Source: Candidatus Woesearchaeota archaeon
GTDB lineage: Archaea > Nanobdellota > Nanobdellia > SCGC-AAA011-G17 > GW2011-AR17
Reading direction: 5' to 3'
Assembly: GCA_016211095.1 (NCBI GenBank)
Contig: JACQSW010000104.1
Location: 1-5,431, forward strand
DNA length: 5,431 bases
Shown piece by piece: positions 5,221 to 5,431 of this stretch. Numbering within the stretch: position 1 is the first letter of the stretch; each line of letters opens with the position of its first letter. The translations under genes were made by a program, and so were the position numbers. Under the pieces are notes generated by a model, which did not search any database, was not told the DNA's origin, and saw only the letters and a program-made list of their open reading frames with translations.

Positions 5221-5258
5221 GCCTAATGCCTTTTTTTCAATTTTTAATGGCAATTGGC
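5221..5258. repeat. Imperfect inverted repeat with oligo-T loop
   Basis: GCCTAATGCC (5221-5230) pairs with GGCAATTGGC (5249-5258) at 8 of 10 positions around a loop holding T7 (5231-5237) and T5 (5241-5245). It lies between the TIM-barrel promoter and the plus-strand TATA boxes. It could be structural, regulatory or chance in this AT-rich spacer. Confidence 0.25.
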
Positions 5259-5289
5259 TAACGTAACACCACTGTTTTTGTATAATAAT

Positions 5290-5319
5290 CTTTAAATAGG
5301 AGTTATGAGTATTATATAG
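5290..5319 (+). promoter_or_regulatory. Plus-strand TATA-like boxes near the right edge
   Basis: CTTTAAATA (5290-5298) matches the archaeal TATA consensus and predicts a start near 5320. A second box, TTATATAG (5312-5319), predicts a start near 5340. Both point rightwards, away from the TIM-barrel gene, so a divergent gene probably begins near the window edge. Confidence 0.45.
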
Positions 5320-5343
5320 TAAGTAAAATCAGCAAGTTATCAA

Positions 5344-5431
5344 TTGGTTCGGAAACCTATTGTGATACGCGATAAAATAGCAAGTAATTCTCTAACTAGG
5401 AACGAGTTAGTTTTATCCATACATTATATTC
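5344..5431 (+). CDS. Possible 5' end of a divergent gene (partial, TTG or GTG start)
   Basis: The frame is open from just after a TAA at 5320-5322 to the window edge. A TTG at 5344 would begin MVRKPIVIRDKIASN and continue SLTRNELVLSIHYI; a GTG at 5362 is an alternative. Neither start has a Shine-Dalgarno sequence, but TTG 5344 lies about where the TATA box at 5312 would start transcription, so leaderless expression is possible. Only 29 codons are visible and I recognise no family. A stem-loop, CTAACT/AGTTAG followed by TTTT, at about 5392-5415 could instead mean a short RNA gene here. Confidence 0.27.
   Translation, partial: MVRKPIVIRDKIASNSLTRNELVLSIHYI

Noticed and set aside
5347..5358. 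GGTTCGGAAACC as a tRNA T-arm
   Set aside because: The hairpin lacks the GTTCRANNC pattern and no acceptor, D or anticodon arm can be placed around it.
5345..5425. 26-residue minus-strand frame at the right edge
   Set aside because: It closes within 26 codons, has no Shine-Dalgarno sequence, and opposes the TATA boxes that point the other way.
1..5431. CRISPR array or long direct repeats
   Set aside because: No repeated 20-40 base units with spacers were seen by eye on either strand.

Overview
The window looks like a piece of a DPANN-type (Woesearchaeota/Pacearchaeota-like) archaeal genome. Reasons: BRE/TATA-type promoters, notably a textbook one at 484-499; oligo-T tracts where terminators are expected; short AT-rich intergenic spaces; an archaeal-style nucleotidyltransferase-HEPN protein started by TTG; and a large endonuclease IV/xylose-isomerase-like TIM-barrel protein of a kind I associate with DPANN genomes. 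The lineage is inferred from gene style, because no rRNA or tRNA is present.

Layout. Positions 1-84 may hold the last 27 codons of an upstream plus-strand gene. Positions 149-410 are the frameshifted, truncated 5' part of a transposase, with its own TATA box. Oligo-T tracts and a strong promoter follow. Then comes a plus-strand cluster of three genes: a 124-aa unknown protein (568-942), a 152-aa unknown helical protein (975-1433), and a 357-aa calcineurin-like metallophosphoesterase (1430-2503). The last two overlap by ATGA. A tandem oligo-T tract separates the first gene from the second. The two small proteins may be distant relatives of each other.

A minus-strand pair converges on this cluster with no bases between the two stop codons. 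The pair is a 603-aa TIM-barrel metalloenzyme (5151-3340) and, 29 bp downstream, a 268-aa nucleotidyltransferase-HEPN protein (3310-2504) with a TTG start behind a strong Shine-Dalgarno sequence. The TIM-barrel promoter appears to lie inside a perfect 7-bp inverted repeat (5176-5206). The last 140 bases carry plus-strand TATA-like boxes and an open frame that runs off the window.

Functionally, the window pairs hydrolases and nucleotidyl chemistry with proteins of unknown role. The three-gene plus-strand cluster (two unknown helical proteins and a phosphoesterase with a Tyr in place of the usual catalytic His) is the best candidate for an undescribed functional unit. Its first gene has strikingly C-biased two-fold codons. 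No sequence evidence ties it to a known defence or toxin-antitoxin system.
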